Below are positions 1 to 9,318 of a stretch of DNA of 64,000 nucleotides, piece by piece; position 1 is the stretch's first letter; each line of letters starts with the position of its first letter. The stretch is from contig JAFVAY010000009.1 of NCBI GenBank assembly GCA_017480325.1, positions 62,001 to 126,000 on the forward strand, written 5' to 3'. The DNA comes from Clostridiales bacterium (lineage in GTDB: Bacteria > Bacillota > Clostridia > Saccharofermentanales > Saccharofermentanaceae). The notes under the pieces are model-generated. The model searched no databases. It saw nothing but the letters and a program-made list of their open reading frames with translations, and was not told the DNA's origin. The position numbers and the translations under genes were made by a program.

Positions 1-226
1 AGGAATACTCGGCGCCGCACGGATGACCCGGGAATCTGTACATATCTTCCCAGATCTTACCTTCGGGATTAGACACCATAAAACCGACTTCATCGGATGA
101 GGCTGTGAAGGTCCTCACCTTAGAGGATGCCTTCTTTATATAGAAGGCATAAACAGCGGTTCCTGCGAGGAGGACCACAAGTGATATTACAAGTATTCTT
201 ACCGCCGAGTCTCTAAGCTTATTCAT
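1..226 (-). CDS. Partial membrane-anchored protein, function unknown (N-terminus only)
   Basis: The first 75 codons of a protein that runs off the left edge are visible. The start ATG overlaps the ilvD stop by one base (TGATG), so it is probably translated by coupling and is the last visible member of the ilv transcript. It begins [13 protein letters not shown], followed by one hydrophobic segment at about residues 9-29, then an exported-looking segment with a motif around VGFMVSNPEGKIW. This suggests a single N-terminal anchor with the bulk outside the membrane. I do not recognise the family, and nothing visible connects it to branched-chain amino acid synthesis except position. Confidence 0.7.
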   Translation of the reverse strand, partial: MNKLRDSAVRILVISLVVLLAGTAVYAFYIKKASSKVRTFTASSDEVGFMVSNPEGKIWEDMYRFPGHPCGAEYS

Positions 227-1887
227 CAGTAGTTGATTATAGCACCTTTATCCGCTGAAGAAACCATCTTCGCATAGCGCTTAAGGTAGCCTGTAAGCTC
301 AGGGCGCTGCGGTGGAGTCATTGTCTTCTTCCTCTCGGAAAGCTCCTCGTCGGAGACCTTAAGCTCGATCTTATATTCTGGAATATTGATGGAGATTATG
401 TCCCCGTCCTTGATATAGGCTATCGGGCCTCCCGAGATCGCCTCAGGGCTGATATGACCTATGGATGCGCCTCTGGTAGCCCCGGAGAATCTTCCGTCGG
501 TTATGAGAGCGACTTCCTTGTCAAGGCCTGCACCTGCAATGGCTGATGTGGGAGAAAGCATCTCTCTCATACCGGGACCGCCGGCAGGACCCTCGTACCT
601 TATAACGATAACATCTCCGGCCTTTACCTTACCGTCATAGATGAACTTAATGGCCTCCTCTTCACTATTAAAGCATCTTGCAGGTCCCTCATGAACCAGC
701 ATCTCAGGAGCAACCGCGGATCTTTTGACAACGCAGCCGTCAGGAGCGAGATTGCCCTTAAGCACTGCGAGTCCTCCGGTCTTGGTGAAAGGATTATCAA
801 GAGGCCTGATTACTTCAGGATCAATAACTCGTGCATTTGCAACATTCTCTTTTAAGGTCTTGCCCGTTACTGTCATAACATCGCCGTTAAGAAGGTCTGC
901 ATCAAGAAGCTCCTTCATCACAGCATAGATACCGCCGGCTTCATTAAGATCCTCCATATATGTCGGGCCTGCAGGAGCCAAGTGACAGATATTCGGAGTT
1001 CTCTCCGATATCTCGTTAATGTGATCAAGATCGATCTTAATACCGCACTCATTGGCGATAGCAGGGATATGAAGCATGGAGTTAGTGGAACAGCCGATCG
1101 CCATATCAGCGGCGATAGCATTCTCAAAGGCTTCAGCCGTAAGGATGTCTCTGGGGCGAATATTATTCCTGACGCATTCCATAACCTGCATACCGGCGTG
1201 CTTTGCAAGGATTATTCTGTCCGAGTAAGGAGCCGGAATAGTACCGTTGCCCTTAAGACCCATTCCAAGGACCTCAGTCAGACAGTTCATGGAATTGGCA
1301 GTATACATACCTGAACAGGAGCCACAGGACGGACATACCTTATTAACGAATTCCTCCAGCTTCTCATCATCTATCTTACCTGCAGCATAAGCGCCGGTTG
1401 CCTCGAACATCGCGGAAAGGGAACGCTTCTTGCCGTCTACCTTACCTGCCAGCATAGGTCCTCCGCTTACGAAGACCGTAGGGATATTAAGTCTCGCGGC
1501 CGCCATCAGAAGTCCGGGGACATTCTTATCGCAGTTGGGGATCATTACGAGTCCGTCAAAGCCGTGAGCCATTACCATCGATTCGGTGGAGTCTGCGATC
1601 AGGTCACGGGTCACAAGAGAATACTTCATACCGATATGGCCCATGGCAATACCGTCGCAGACGGCAATAGCCGGGAAAACGATAGGGGTACCGCCGGCCA
1701 TAAAAACACCCTGTCTTACAGCCTCGGTGATCTTATCTATATTCATGTGTCCGGGAACGATCTCATTATAAGAGCTTACAATTCCGATAAGAGGTCTTGC
1801 CAGTTCTTCCTTGGTAAGTCCAAGCGCGTGATATAAGGATCTGTGGGGTGCATTCGAGAAACCGTCAACTATCGTTTCCTTGATCAT
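226..1887 (-). CDS. ilvD: Dihydroxy-acid dehydratase
   Basis: Cytoplasmic Fe-S enzyme that dehydrates 2,3-dihydroxy-isovalerate and 2,3-dihydroxy-3-methylvalerate to the keto acids that are transaminated to valine and isoleucine. At 553 aa it is the usual length. Family signatures are visible: [17 protein letters not shown] with the first cluster cysteine, [17 protein letters not shown] with the second, and the C-terminal GGPGMREML and [11 protein letters not shown] segments. It is the last biosynthetic gene of ilvB-ilvN-ilvC-ilvD and has a clear AAGGTG ribosome binding site. An 80-base gap with a strong hairpin separates it from ilvC, so its expression may be lower than that of the upstream genes. 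Confidence 0.97.
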   Translation of the reverse strand: MIKETIVDGFSNAPHRSLYHALGLTKEELARPLIGIVSSYNEIVPGHMNIDKITEAVRQGVFMAGGTPIVFPAIAVCDGIAMGHIGMKYSLVTRDLIADSTESMVMAHGFDGLVMIPNCDKNVPGLLMAAARLNIPTVFVSGGPMLAGKVDGKKRSLSAMFEATGAYAAGKIDDEKLEEFVNKVCPSCGSCSGMYTANSMNCLTEVLGMGLKGNGTIPAPYSDRIILAKHAGMQVMECVRNNIRPRDILTAEAFENAIAADMAIGCSTNSMLHIPAIANECGIKIDLDHINEISERTPNICHLAPAGPTYMEDLNEAGGIYAVMKELLDADLLNGDVMTVTGKTLKENVANARVIDPEVIRPLDNPFTKTGGLAVLKGNLAPDGCVVKRSAVAPEMLVHEGPARCFNSEEEAIKFIYDGKVKAGDVIVIRYEGPAGGPGMREMLSPTSAIAGAGLDKEVALITDGRFSGATRGASIGHISPEAISGGPIAYIKDGDIISINIPEYKIELKVSDEELSERKKTMTPPQRPELTGYLKRYAKMVSSADKGAIINY

Positions 1888-1899
1888 ATTAATTCACCT

Positions 1900-1939
1900 T
1901 CTTTTTATAAAATCCTCCCGAGGAAGTCCCCGGGAGGAT
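1900..1939 (-). terminator. Intercistronic hairpin, possible partial terminator between ilvC and ilvD
   Basis: On the minus strand ATCCTCCCG (1931-1939) pairs perfectly with CGGGAGGAT (1912-1920) around a 10-base loop and is followed by TTTTATAAAA. It lies inside the ilv operon, just before the ilvD ribosome binding site. It may act as a leaky terminator or as an mRNA-stabilising or processing hairpin that sets a lower level of ilvD. The U-tract is interrupted, so full termination is doubtful. Confidence 0.5.
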
Positions 1940-1967
1940 CATCGTCAAACTATGATAACACAATATA

Positions 1968-3011
<1,044 letters not shown>

Positions 3012-3016
3012 TTAGA

Positions 3017-3520
3017 TTACTTCGTTAAGATGCTCTCGGGACCGCGCTCAAGCGCTACGATACCGGTCCTGCACATCTCTATGATGCCGAACGGCTTCAT
3101 ATTGTCGATAAAGTTATTGATCTTCGTCGAATCCCCGGTGACCTCAAGACATAATGCATCAGCCGAATAATCGACGATCTTCGCCTTGAAGACGGATACT
3201 GCATCGCGAAGATCCCCCCTGGTCTCAGAAGAGTTCTTAACCTTGATGAGCAGAAGCTCTCTTCTGATACCGGCCTCCGCATTGATCACTTCAACCTTCT
3301 TGACATTATAAAGCTTCTTAAGCTGGCTTACCAGCTGTGCAAGATCATCCTGATCTCCGGAGAATGTCAGCGTGATACGCGAATACTCCGGCGATTCGGT
3401 CTCCCCTACAGTCAAGGTATCGATATTGAAGCCTCTCCTGTTGAACATACTTGTTACTCTCATGAGGACACCGGATTTGTTCTCGACATAAACTGCGACT
3501 ACATAACTGTTCCTGTTCAT
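3017..3520 (-). CDS. ilvN: Acetolactate synthase small (regulatory) subunit
   Basis: Regulatory partner of IlvB that binds branched-chain amino acids, usually valine, and stimulates or feedback-inhibits the catalytic subunit. At 167 aa it is a typical single-ACT-domain plus C-terminal-domain form. The ACT domain is recognisable in YVVAVYVENKSGVLMRV and FNRRGFNIDTLTVG near the N-terminus. The C-terminal ACT-like domain contains REL(L)LIKV and ends around GIVALERG. Its start overlaps the ilvB stop by four bases, as expected for stoichiometric synthesis of the two subunits. Confidence 0.96.
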   Translation of the reverse strand: MNRNSYVVAVYVENKSGVLMRVTSMFNRRGFNIDTLTVGETESPEYSRITLTFSGDQDDLAQLVSQLKKLYNVKKVEVINAEAGIRRELLLIKVKNSSETRGDLRDAVSVFKAKIVDYSADALCLEVTGDSTKINNFIDNMKPFGIIEMCRTGIVALERGPESILTK

Positions 3521-5187
3521 GCTTTATCCTCCTTATCAAGTATCAGATGATCGTAGGAGCCTCCCGGGCGAAGCATCGGGAAAACCATATCATCCTTATC
3601 GATGATCAGCTCAACTACCGACGGTCCCTCCGTCTTATATGCTTTCTCGAAGACTTCCCTGAATTCCGCTTCGTTAGTTGCCTTATAGCCTTCACAGCCG
3701 AATGCTTCCGCGAGCTTAACGAAGTCGGTTTTACGATCGGTCAGAGTGGTATTGGAGTAATTCTTGTTATAGAACAGAGTCTGCCACTGTCTGACCATTC
3801 CGAGAACACCATTATTGAAGACCACTACAGTTAAAGGAACGTTATAGGCAACTGCGGTGGCAAGCTCATTAAGATTCATACCGAAGCTTCCGTCGCCGGT
3901 AACGAGCACAGACCTTTTCCCGCTTCCGAAGGATGAACCGATTGCTGCGCCCATACCAAAGCCCATCGTGCCCAGGCCACCGGAAGATATCCATGTTCTC
4001 TTCTTCTTAAAGTCATAATACTGAGCTGCCCACATCTGGTGCTGTCCTACATCGGTAACGATCTCGGTATCATCCTCAACGATCTCGGAGATTGCCTTAA
4101 TTGCCTGTTCAGGCAGGAAGTCTGTTATCTCCTGTTCCTTCTCCTGCTCACGAAGCTTCTCGATCTTCGTCATCCAGTTCGGATTACGCTTATAGTCAAC
4201 CATGTCGATAAGCTTTCTCAAGAAGTCCGCGATATCGCAGGATACACCCAGATTAACCTTGACATTCTTGCCAATCTCAGCAGCATCAACGTCAATATGT
4301 ATCTTTCTCGCTCCCGCAGAGAACTTCTGTGCGTCTCCCGTTGCTCTGTCGGAGAAGCGAACGCCTACAGCTATTATTAGGTCCGCCTTGGCCATGGCCT
4401 TGGATGACGCATAGTGTCCGTGCATTCCCTGCATTCCCAGGAATCTGTCAAGCTTGGAAGGTAGCTCGGACAGTCCCATCATGGAGCATCCGATGACAGC
4501 GTCGATCTTGTCTGCAAGCTCTGATATAAGAGCACCTGCACCGGCTCTTACCGCACCGCCTCCGAAGTAGATATAAGGACGGTTTGCGTCAGCGATCATT
4601 CTGGCCGCCTCGTGAACCATATCCTCGGAAGCAGGCTCTCCCTCTGTTCTTGTAACAGGAGCCTTGTAATTAAACTCGCACTTCGCCTGCTGAATATCCT
4701 TGGGAATATCAACCAGAACAGGACCGGGACGACCGGACTTGGCAATCCTGATTGCCTCTCTTAAGGTATCCGCTAGCTCATTAACATCATGAACTATGAA
4801 GTTATGCTTGGTTATAGGAAGTGTCACACCGGAGATATCGATCTCCTGGAAGCTGTCTCTTCCGATCAGAGAATTCGAGACATTTCCCGTGATGGCTAGA
4901 AGCGGGACAGAATCAAGATGAGCTGTGGCAATGCCGGTTACAAGGTTCGTCGCTCCCGGGCCTGATGTCGCCAATACGACACCGATCTCACCTGTTGCTC
5001 TGGCATATCCGTCAGCCGCATGTGCCGCACCCTGTTCATGGGCAGAAAGCACGTGGGTAATACGGTCGTTCTTCTTCTGAAGCTGATCGTAAATATCTAT
5101 TACGGTTCCTCCCGGGTAACCGAAGATAGTCTTCACGTTCTGCTCGATAAGCGTCTCAACTACGATTTCCGCTCCGCTCAGTTTCAT
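3517..5187 (-). CDS. ilvB: Acetolactate synthase large (catalytic) subunit
   Basis: ThDP-dependent condensation of pyruvate with pyruvate or 2-ketobutyrate, the first committed step to Val/Leu/Ile. I place the start at ATG 5187 (MKLSGAEIV), giving 556 aa, because a GGAGACGCAAGTC ribosome binding site lies directly before it. The 15 in-frame codons upstream run through the T-box terminator stem and are very unlikely to be translated. The ThDP site is visible in the N-terminal FGYPGGTVIDIYD, with its catalytic Glu in LSAHEQGAAHAADGYAR. The C-terminal metal-binding motif is GDGSFGMNLNELATAV followed by NNG. FAD-domain segments lie between them. It is first in the operon and is controlled by the T-box leader. 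Confidence 0.97.
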   Translation of the reverse strand: MKLSGAEIVVETLIEQNVKTIFGYPGGTVIDIYDQLQKKNDRITHVLSAHEQGAAHAADGYARATGEIGVVLATSGPGATNLVTGIATAHLDSVPLLAITGNVSNSLIGRDSFQEIDISGVTLPITKHNFIVHDVNELADTLREAIRIAKSGRPGPVLVDIPKDIQQAKCEFNYKAPVTRTEGEPASEDMVHEAARMIADANRPYIYFGGGAVRAGAGALISELADKIDAVIGCSMMGLSELPSKLDRFLGMQGMHGHYASSKAMAKADLIIAVGVRFSDRATGDAQKFSAGARKIHIDVDAAEIGKNVKVNLGVSCDIADFLRKLIDMVDYKRNPNWMTKIEKLREQEKEQEITDFLPEQAIKAISEIVEDDTEIVTDVGQHQMWAAQYYDFKKKRTWISSGGLGTMGFGMGAAIGSSFGSGKRSVLVTGDGSFGMNLNELATAVAYNVPLTVVVFNNGVLGMVRQWQTLFYNKNYSNTTLTDRKTDFVKLAEAFGCEGYKATNEAEFREVFEKAYKTEGPSVVELIIDKDDMVFPMLRPGGSYDHLILDKEDKA

Positions 5188-5208
5188 GACTTGCGTCTCC
5201 TTTTCCTC

Positions 5209-5258
5209 AAAATAAAAGTCTCCTCTTCGCACATATAACTACTGCACGAAGAAGAGAC
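5209..5258 (-). terminator. Rho-independent terminator of the ilv T-box
   Basis: On the minus strand GTCTCTTCTTCGT (5246-5258) pairs with GCGAAGAGGAGAC (5218-5230, with G-U pairs) and is followed by TTTTATTTT (5209-5217). It lies directly after the T-box antiterminator sequence and ends about 22 bases before the ilvB start codon. It is the switch element that stops transcription when tRNA is charged. Confidence 0.9.
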
Positions 5259-5490
5259 GAAAAGACTTCATTTCCGCGGTACCACTCTTCTTAGGTCATG
5301 GACCTCACTCACGGGTGTCGATCAACACCTCTCTCTGTAACGGGAGAACCCGATAAGACCTACTCGCTAAGGCTTTAAGTCCTATAGCTCCGGGATGACT
5401 CATCATTACGCTTCCTGTACCGCCTCGCACCATCCGACGGCTCTCTTAACAGGGTCTGCGCATCTTTTTTCCCTTCAGCGCTTTTGTTAA
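5210..5490 (-). promoter_or_regulatory. T-box leader of the ilv operon, probable GUC (valine) specifier
   Basis: A tRNA-sensing leader of about 280 nt. The diagnostic T-box sequence AGAGTGGTACCGCGG lies at 5274-5288; its UGGU can pair with a tRNA ending ACCA. Stem I can be folded by eye: a basal helix with a CUGAA/GGA kink-turn near 5476-5481, GGGA pairing with UCCC, UGCGC pairing with GCGUA, an AGAGAG bulge, and a distal loop containing GGTGCGA. The specifier strand between the helices reads AUGAUGAGUCA, which places GUC (5397-5399) directly before A and the UCCC helix strand. That predicts uncharged tRNA-Val as effector, which suits an ilvBNCD operon. The codon is inferred from alignment by eye; the T-box itself is clear. 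Confidence 0.92.
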
Positions 5491-5518
5491 TTAAATCACT
5501 TGAGCCTTAAGATGTCAA
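5490..5518 (-). promoter_or_regulatory. Sigma-A type promoter of the ilv operon
   Basis: Minus-strand -35 TTGACA (5513-5518, perfect) and -10 TTTAAT (5490-5495, five of six) are separated by 17 bases. Initiation would fall near 5483, exactly at the base of T-box stem I. The -35 begins five bases downstream of the stop codon of the preceding ABC transporter gene, which marks the operon boundary. Confidence 0.85.
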
Positions 5519-5522
5519 TAAA

Positions 5523-6272
5523 TCAGTATCCCGCCAGGAACTCCTTGGTCCTCTCCATCTGAGGGTTGCTTATGATATCCCTGCCCTGCTCGACTATTAC
5601 TCCGCCGTCCATGAACACCAGCTTATCTGCCACATCCCTGGCGAAAGCCATCTCGTGTGTAACGATGACCATAGTCATGTGCTCCTCCGCGAGCTCTCTT
5701 ATAACCTTGAGGATACCCGATGTAAGCTCGGGATCTAATGCAGACGTAGGCTCATCAAAGAACAAGATATCGGGATTAACCGCCAGCGCTCTGGCGATAG
5801 ACACGCGCTGCTGCTGGCCTCCCGAGAGATTACAGGGATAAGCATTAGCCTTCTCGAGCATACCGAGCTTCTTAAGAAGGCTGTCGCAGATCGCATCGGC
5901 CTCATCCTTGCTCTTCTTGTGCACATGTATAAGAGATTCCGTTATGTTACGCCTTACGGAGAAGTGCGGGAAAAGATTAAAATTCTGGAACACAAGACCG
6001 AACTTGCCTCTTATCTCCTGAAGACTCTTCTTATCCGCATATCTAGTGACCCCGTCTTCTCCCGTGGAAGCTAGGGTGTCACCGGCGATAGTAATTGTTC
6101 CCTTGTCGATCTGTTCAAGAGTCGTGGCGCAGCGAAGAAGCGTAGACTTGCCGCCGCCCGAAGGACCGATAATGCCTACTACCTCTCCCTTCGCGACATT
6201 AAGGTCTATACCCTTAAGCACTTCAAGGGAACCGAAGGATTTATGGATATTCTTCATCTCGAGTACGTTCAT
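5523..6272 (-). CDS. Polar amino acid ABC transporter, ATP-binding protein (GlnQ/HisP family)
   Basis: Cytoplasmic ATPase driving uptake of an amino acid of the polar (PAAT) class. At 249 aa it is the family length. It has Walker A GPSGGGKST at residues 36-44, the Q-loop VFQNFNLFPH near 94-103, the ABC signature LSGGQQQR at 149-156, Walker B ILFFDEPTSALD from 169, and the switch His in THEMAF near 206. It is third in a three-gene operon (binding protein, permease, ATPase), nine bases after the permease. Substrate cannot be read from the sequence. Confidence 0.95.
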   Translation of the reverse strand: MNVLEMKNIHKSFGSLEVLKGIDLNVAKGEVVGIIGPSGGGKSTLLRCATTLEQIDKGTITIAGDTLASTGEDGVTRYADKKSLQEIRGKFGLVFQNFNLFPHFSVRRNITESLIHVHKKSKDEADAICDSLLKKLGMLEKANAYPCNLSGGQQQRVSIARALAVNPDILFFDEPTSALDPELTSGILKVIRELAEEHMTMVIVTHEMAFARDVADKLVFMDGGVIVEQGRDIISNPQMERTKEFLAGY

Positions 6273-6281
6273 TCTGTTCCC

Positions 6282-6953
6282 TCACGAGTAATAGTTCATG
6301 GATTTCTCAGCGCGATTCATGATGATCTCGATAATTCCGTTCATGACATAGTAGAAGACACCCGCGACGATGAAGGGCACGACCGAGACCTGAGCTGAAG
6401 CCAGGTTTTTCGCCATGGTGAACATTTCCGTTACCGCCAGGACCTGGGCCAGAGACGTATCCTTAACGAGTGTAATAACTTCGTTCGTGACCGAAGGCAA
6501 AACGCGCTTCACAACCTGCGGGAGGATTATCCTGAAGTAGGTCTGCATCTTAGTAAAGCCCAATATCTGCGCTGCTTCGTACTGACCTACAGGCATGGAC
6601 TGAATTCCGCCCCTGAAGATCTCTGCGAAGTATGCAGCATAATTTAACGAGAAACCGATTATGGTCGCCACGAATCTGTACTTAAAGGGTCCTATATCAA
6701 GATCTGCGAGCTTAACGCCGAAGATGTAATAGGGACCGAAGTAAACCAGCAGAAGCTGGAGCATGAGAGGCGTTCCGCGCATTACGGAGATATAGATACG
6801 CACAAGCCCCGCGATGATCCTGACCTTAGACATACGCCCCCGGGCCACAAGAAGCCCGAGGGGTATGGAAAAGATCAATGTCAGGAAAAAGATCCCTAAT
6901 GTGAATCTTAATCCGCTTGATAATTGAGTGAGTGTAGACTGCAGATCGCCCAT
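6282..6953 (-). CDS. Polar amino acid ABC transporter permease (HisM/GlnP type)
   Basis: Integral membrane subunit of 223 aa, with about five hydrophobic segments starting at about residue 14. The EAA loop that docks to the ATPase is visible as YEAAQILGFTKMQTYFRIILPQ around residues 124-146. SVMRGTPLMLQLLLVYFG is the typical His/Glu/Gln/Arg-family permease segment. The stop of the binding protein and the start of this gene share one base (coordinate 6953), indicating coupling. A single permease gene implies a homodimeric channel. Confidence 0.95.
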   Translation of the reverse strand: MGDLQSTLTQLSSGLRFTLGIFFLTLIFSIPLGLLVARGRMSKVRIIAGLVRIYISVMRGTPLMLQLLLVYFGPYYIFGVKLADLDIGPFKYRFVATIIGFSLNYAAYFAEIFRGGIQSMPVGQYEAAQILGFTKMQTYFRIILPQVVKRVLPSVTNEVITLVKDTSLAQVLAVTEMFTMAKNLASAQVSVVPFIVAGVFYYVMNGIIEIIMNRAEKSMNYYS

Positions 6954-7744
6954 TATCCGATAGTAGTGATATCCTCACCGAACCACTCGTTAGAGATCTG
7001 TGCGAGTGTACCGTCAGCAGCCATCTCCTCAAGAGCAGCCTGTACCTGATCGCGAAGCTCCTCATTACCGAGAGCGAAGCCTACGCCGTACTCCTCAGAA
7101 GCAACAGACTCATCAAGAACTACGAAGTTGCTGCCTGCTTCCTGGATCTGGTAACGGGCAACGATCTCGTCCATAACGATAGCATCTACAGCACCGGACT
7201 CGAGCTCCATCATAGCATTGAGGTAATCGTCTACCTGAATAAGCTCTGCGAAGGAATCAAGAAGAGCCGTGTTCTCCTCGAGAGCGGCAAGTCCGGAGGA
7301 ATCCTTCTGAACTGCTACAACAGCACCTGAGAGATCATCAAGAGAAGCGATATCGGAATCGGCATTAACAACCACAACCTGATTGTTAGCCATATAAGCC
7401 TCTGTCCATGTATACTCATTCTCACGTCCGCTGATCGTAAATCCGTTCCAGATGCAATCGATGTTGCCGGAGGAAAGCTCCTGATCCTTGGAATCCCAAG
7501 CGATAGGCTGAGCTACGAACTCGAGACCCAATCTGTCAGCAACCTCAGCTGCCAGGTCAAGGTCGAATCCGGTGTAGGATCCGTCCTCGGCGATAAAGCC
7601 CATGGGAGGGAACTCAGCATCAAAGCCTACAACGAACTTGCCGTTAGATGCAGAGGACTCGTCTGTGGAGCTCTCAGCTGCACAACCTGCAAGAGGCATG
7701 ACCAGCATTGTTGCTGCGAGTGCAATAGTAAGTAATTTCTTCAT
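6953..7744 (-). CDS. Amino acid ABC transporter substrate-binding lipoprotein
   Basis: Extracytoplasmic solute receptor anchored as a lipoprotein. I start at ATG 7744 (MKKLLTIAL), which has an AGAAGG ribosome binding site and gives 263 aa; an upstream in-frame start would disrupt the signal peptide. The signal sequence ends in the lipobox LAGC with the lipidated Cys at residue 21. The mature part begins with a Ser/Asp-rich linker and contains typical bacterial SBP family 3 sequence: VGFDAEFPPMGF, GSYTGFDLDLAAEVADRLG and WNGFTISGRE. It is first of the three-gene operon. Its ligand is not predictable here. Confidence 0.95.
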   Translation of the reverse strand: MKKLLTIALAATMLVMPLAGCAAESSTDESSASNGKFVVGFDAEFPPMGFIAEDGSYTGFDLDLAAEVADRLGLEFVAQPIAWDSKDQELSSGNIDCIWNGFTISGRENEYTWTEAYMANNQVVVVNADSDIASLDDLSGAVVAVQKDSSGLAALEENTALLDSFAELIQVDDYLNAMMELESGAVDAIVMDEIVARYQIQEAGSNFVVLDESVASEEYGVGFALGNEELRDQVQAALEEMAADGTLAQISNEWFGEDITTIG

Positions 7745-7827
7745 AACATAAACCTTCTTTCTGTTATTAACACCCGCATATTTTATCATCTAAGTGTCTT
7801 TAGCGCGATAGAGGGTTTATATGAATG

Positions 7828-8697
7828 TCAGGAGACAGCGGCGACAATATTCGTCATTGTATCCATATCTACGGCAACAGTTGTAACGGCATATGAGTTA
7901 CCGTTATAGCTCCAGATTGCCAGCTGCCATGTCTGCCCGTTGCCGGATATCAGTACGTTCTGAGGGCCGTCCTCGATATCGATCTTCCTCGCCTGACTGA
8001 AGCAGCAGTCGTTAACGAATACGTTCACATTCTCGGGCCCCTTCCTGACAGTACATATCGTCTCGCCGGAAACATCCAGATATGTGACCTCGGCTATGCC
8101 ATTCTCGTAGAAGCCGTACTGTCTCTCTGAGCTACCGTTAACTTCATCCGGAACTATAAACTCGAAGCCTGCCATATTCACGAGCTCATCTATCGAATCT
8201 ACATCAATACGATCCACTGATCTGTCTTGTACATCCGAGGGGGCTCCGGCTTCACCGTTATCAGTTGCCTCCTCAGCAGCGGCTGTTGCAGCAGTTGTCT
8301 CGGCCACAGACCCCTCGGCCGCGGTCTCGATAACAAGATAATCCTCCTCGGGAGCTGCATCATAAGAGTTTTCTGCGGCTCCATAGCTATTATTCGAATC
8401 AGATACTGCACCCGAATAAGCATCATCATTGATCGCCGCAGCCTCTTCCTGCATCATGGCATGATCATTCGAGGTGTTAACTGTCTTAGAAGTGTCAGTC
8501 ACAAATATCTTTAGCAATAATAATGAAGAGGTTATAAGCACCACTGCGGCAGCCGCCCACCTTAAGGCGATAATGCTTCTATGATTCAAGGGCGTCACCT
8601 TGACCGCCTTGGGCTCTACCATAGACTCTTCTATATATTTCTCATCAACCTCGCCTAGCGCGCGAAGAAGCTTATATGCATTCTCGTTCTTATCCAT
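7828..8697 (-). CDS. Putative anti-sigma-like membrane protein partner of the adjacent ECF sigma factor
   Basis: No family is recognised with certainty. The start ATG 8697 has a GAAGGAAGG ribosome binding site and overlaps the sigma factor stop by eight bases. The 289-aa product has a short cytoplasmic N-terminus (about 44 residues), one membrane segment (ALRWAAAAVVLITSSLLLL, about residues 44-63), then a long low-complexity linker rich in Ala, Glu, Thr and Ser, and a folded extracellular C-terminal part of roughly 130 residues. This topology and the tight pairing with an ECF sigma gene suggest an anti-sigma regulator sensing an envelope signal. No zinc-binding HxxxCxxC anti-sigma motif is present at the N-terminus. 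Confidence 0.6.
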   Translation of the reverse strand: MDKNENAYKLLRALGEVDEKYIEESMVEPKAVKVTPLNHRSIIALRWAAAAVVLITSSLLLLKIFVTDTSKTVNTSNDHAMMQEEAAAINDDAYSGAVSDSNNSYGAAENSYDAAPEEDYLVIETAAEGSVAETTAATAAAEEATDNGEAGAPSDVQDRSVDRIDVDSIDELVNMAGFEFIVPDEVNGSSERQYGFYENGIAEVTYLDVSGETICTVRKGPENVNVFVNDCCFSQARKIDIEDGPQNVLISGNGQTWQLAIWSYNGNSYAVTTVAVDMDTMTNIVAAVS

Positions 8698-9271
8698 AAT
8701 AGCCTTCCTTCGCAAGAAGCTCGCGTAAGCTTTCCCTTGATCTGGAAAGACTCATCTTGACCTTGCTTTTGCCAAAGCCGTACTTATCTGCTATCTCATT
8801 AACGGAATCACCATAGAAATAACGTCTCATAAACATCTTACGTGCATCTTCGGAGATACTGCTCAGGAACTCATCAAGTATTCGTGCAAGCTCAGTATTA
8901 TCGGATTCATCATCGGTAGCTGTAGCCACGGCATCAGGGATACACTCCTCGAGCTCCTCTATCATGAGAGGCACCTCTCCCGACCCTCGCTTGGCTGCGT
9001 GAAGTTGATCGTACTTATCCAGGGACAGGTTACGGGTGATCTTGGCAAGGAAAGCCTGGAAGGCATTTGGCCTTGTGGGGGGGATCACGTTCCAGGTCTT
9101 GAAGTAGGTATCATTCTCACACTCCTCCGAGTCCTCGTGACTTCTTAAGATCCCGTAGGCAATACTTCGAAGAAGCCTTCCGTACTTATCCCTCGTGCTC
9201 TCTATCGCCTGCTCATCCCGAGCGAAATAAAGTTCGATGATGTCTTTATCTTCCATGAAGACATTATACAC
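8690..9271 (-). CDS. ECF-family RNA polymerase sigma factor
   Basis: Small sigma-70 family regulator of 193 aa. Region 2 is recognisable (YGRLLRSIAYGILRSHEDSEECENDTYFKTWN, residues about 30-62) and region 4 is a helix-turn-helix with RYFYGDSVNEIADKYGFGKSKVKMSLSRSRESLRELL near the C-terminus. Start choice is unclear: GTG 9271 lies only two bases after GGAGG, whereas the in-frame ATG at 9256 lies 17 bases away. The pair with the downstream membrane protein is the common sigma/anti-sigma arrangement. The regulon is unknown. Confidence 0.85.
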   Translation of the reverse strand: MYNVFMEDKDIIELYFARDEQAIESTRDKYGRLLRSIAYGILRSHEDSEECENDTYFKTWNVIPPTRPNAFQAFLAKITRNLSLDKYDQLHAAKRGSGEVPLMIEELEECIPDAVATATDDESDNTELARILDEFLSSISEDARKMFMRRYFYGDSVNEIADKYGFGKSKVKMSLSRSRESLRELLAKEGYYG

Positions 9272-9291
9272 GACCTCCTTTCATCTATTAA

Positions 9292-9318
9292 GACGGAAAG
9301 GACCCGCTTATGGTCACA
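9292..9318 (-). promoter_or_regulatory. Possible ECF-type (autoregulatory) promoter of the sigma/anti-sigma pair
   Basis: In the 47-base gap before the sigma gene the minus strand carries TGTGAC (9313-9318), 17 bases, then CGTC (9292-9295). CGTC is a frequent -10 core of ECF promoters, and the -35 resembles the TGAAAC/TGCAAC class in four of six positions. Many ECF operons are self-activated. This is a short-motif match only. Confidence 0.3.

Noticed and set aside
5188..5232. Upstream extension of ilvB by 15 codons
   Set aside because: These codons run through the T-box terminator hairpin and its T-run, and a proper ribosome binding site precedes the inner ATG at 5187.
8280..8500. Phase-variable simple repeats in the low-complexity linker of the anti-sigma-like protein
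   Set aside because: The Ala/Glu/Thr-rich stretch is coded by mixed codons without a regular tandem nucleotide repeat.
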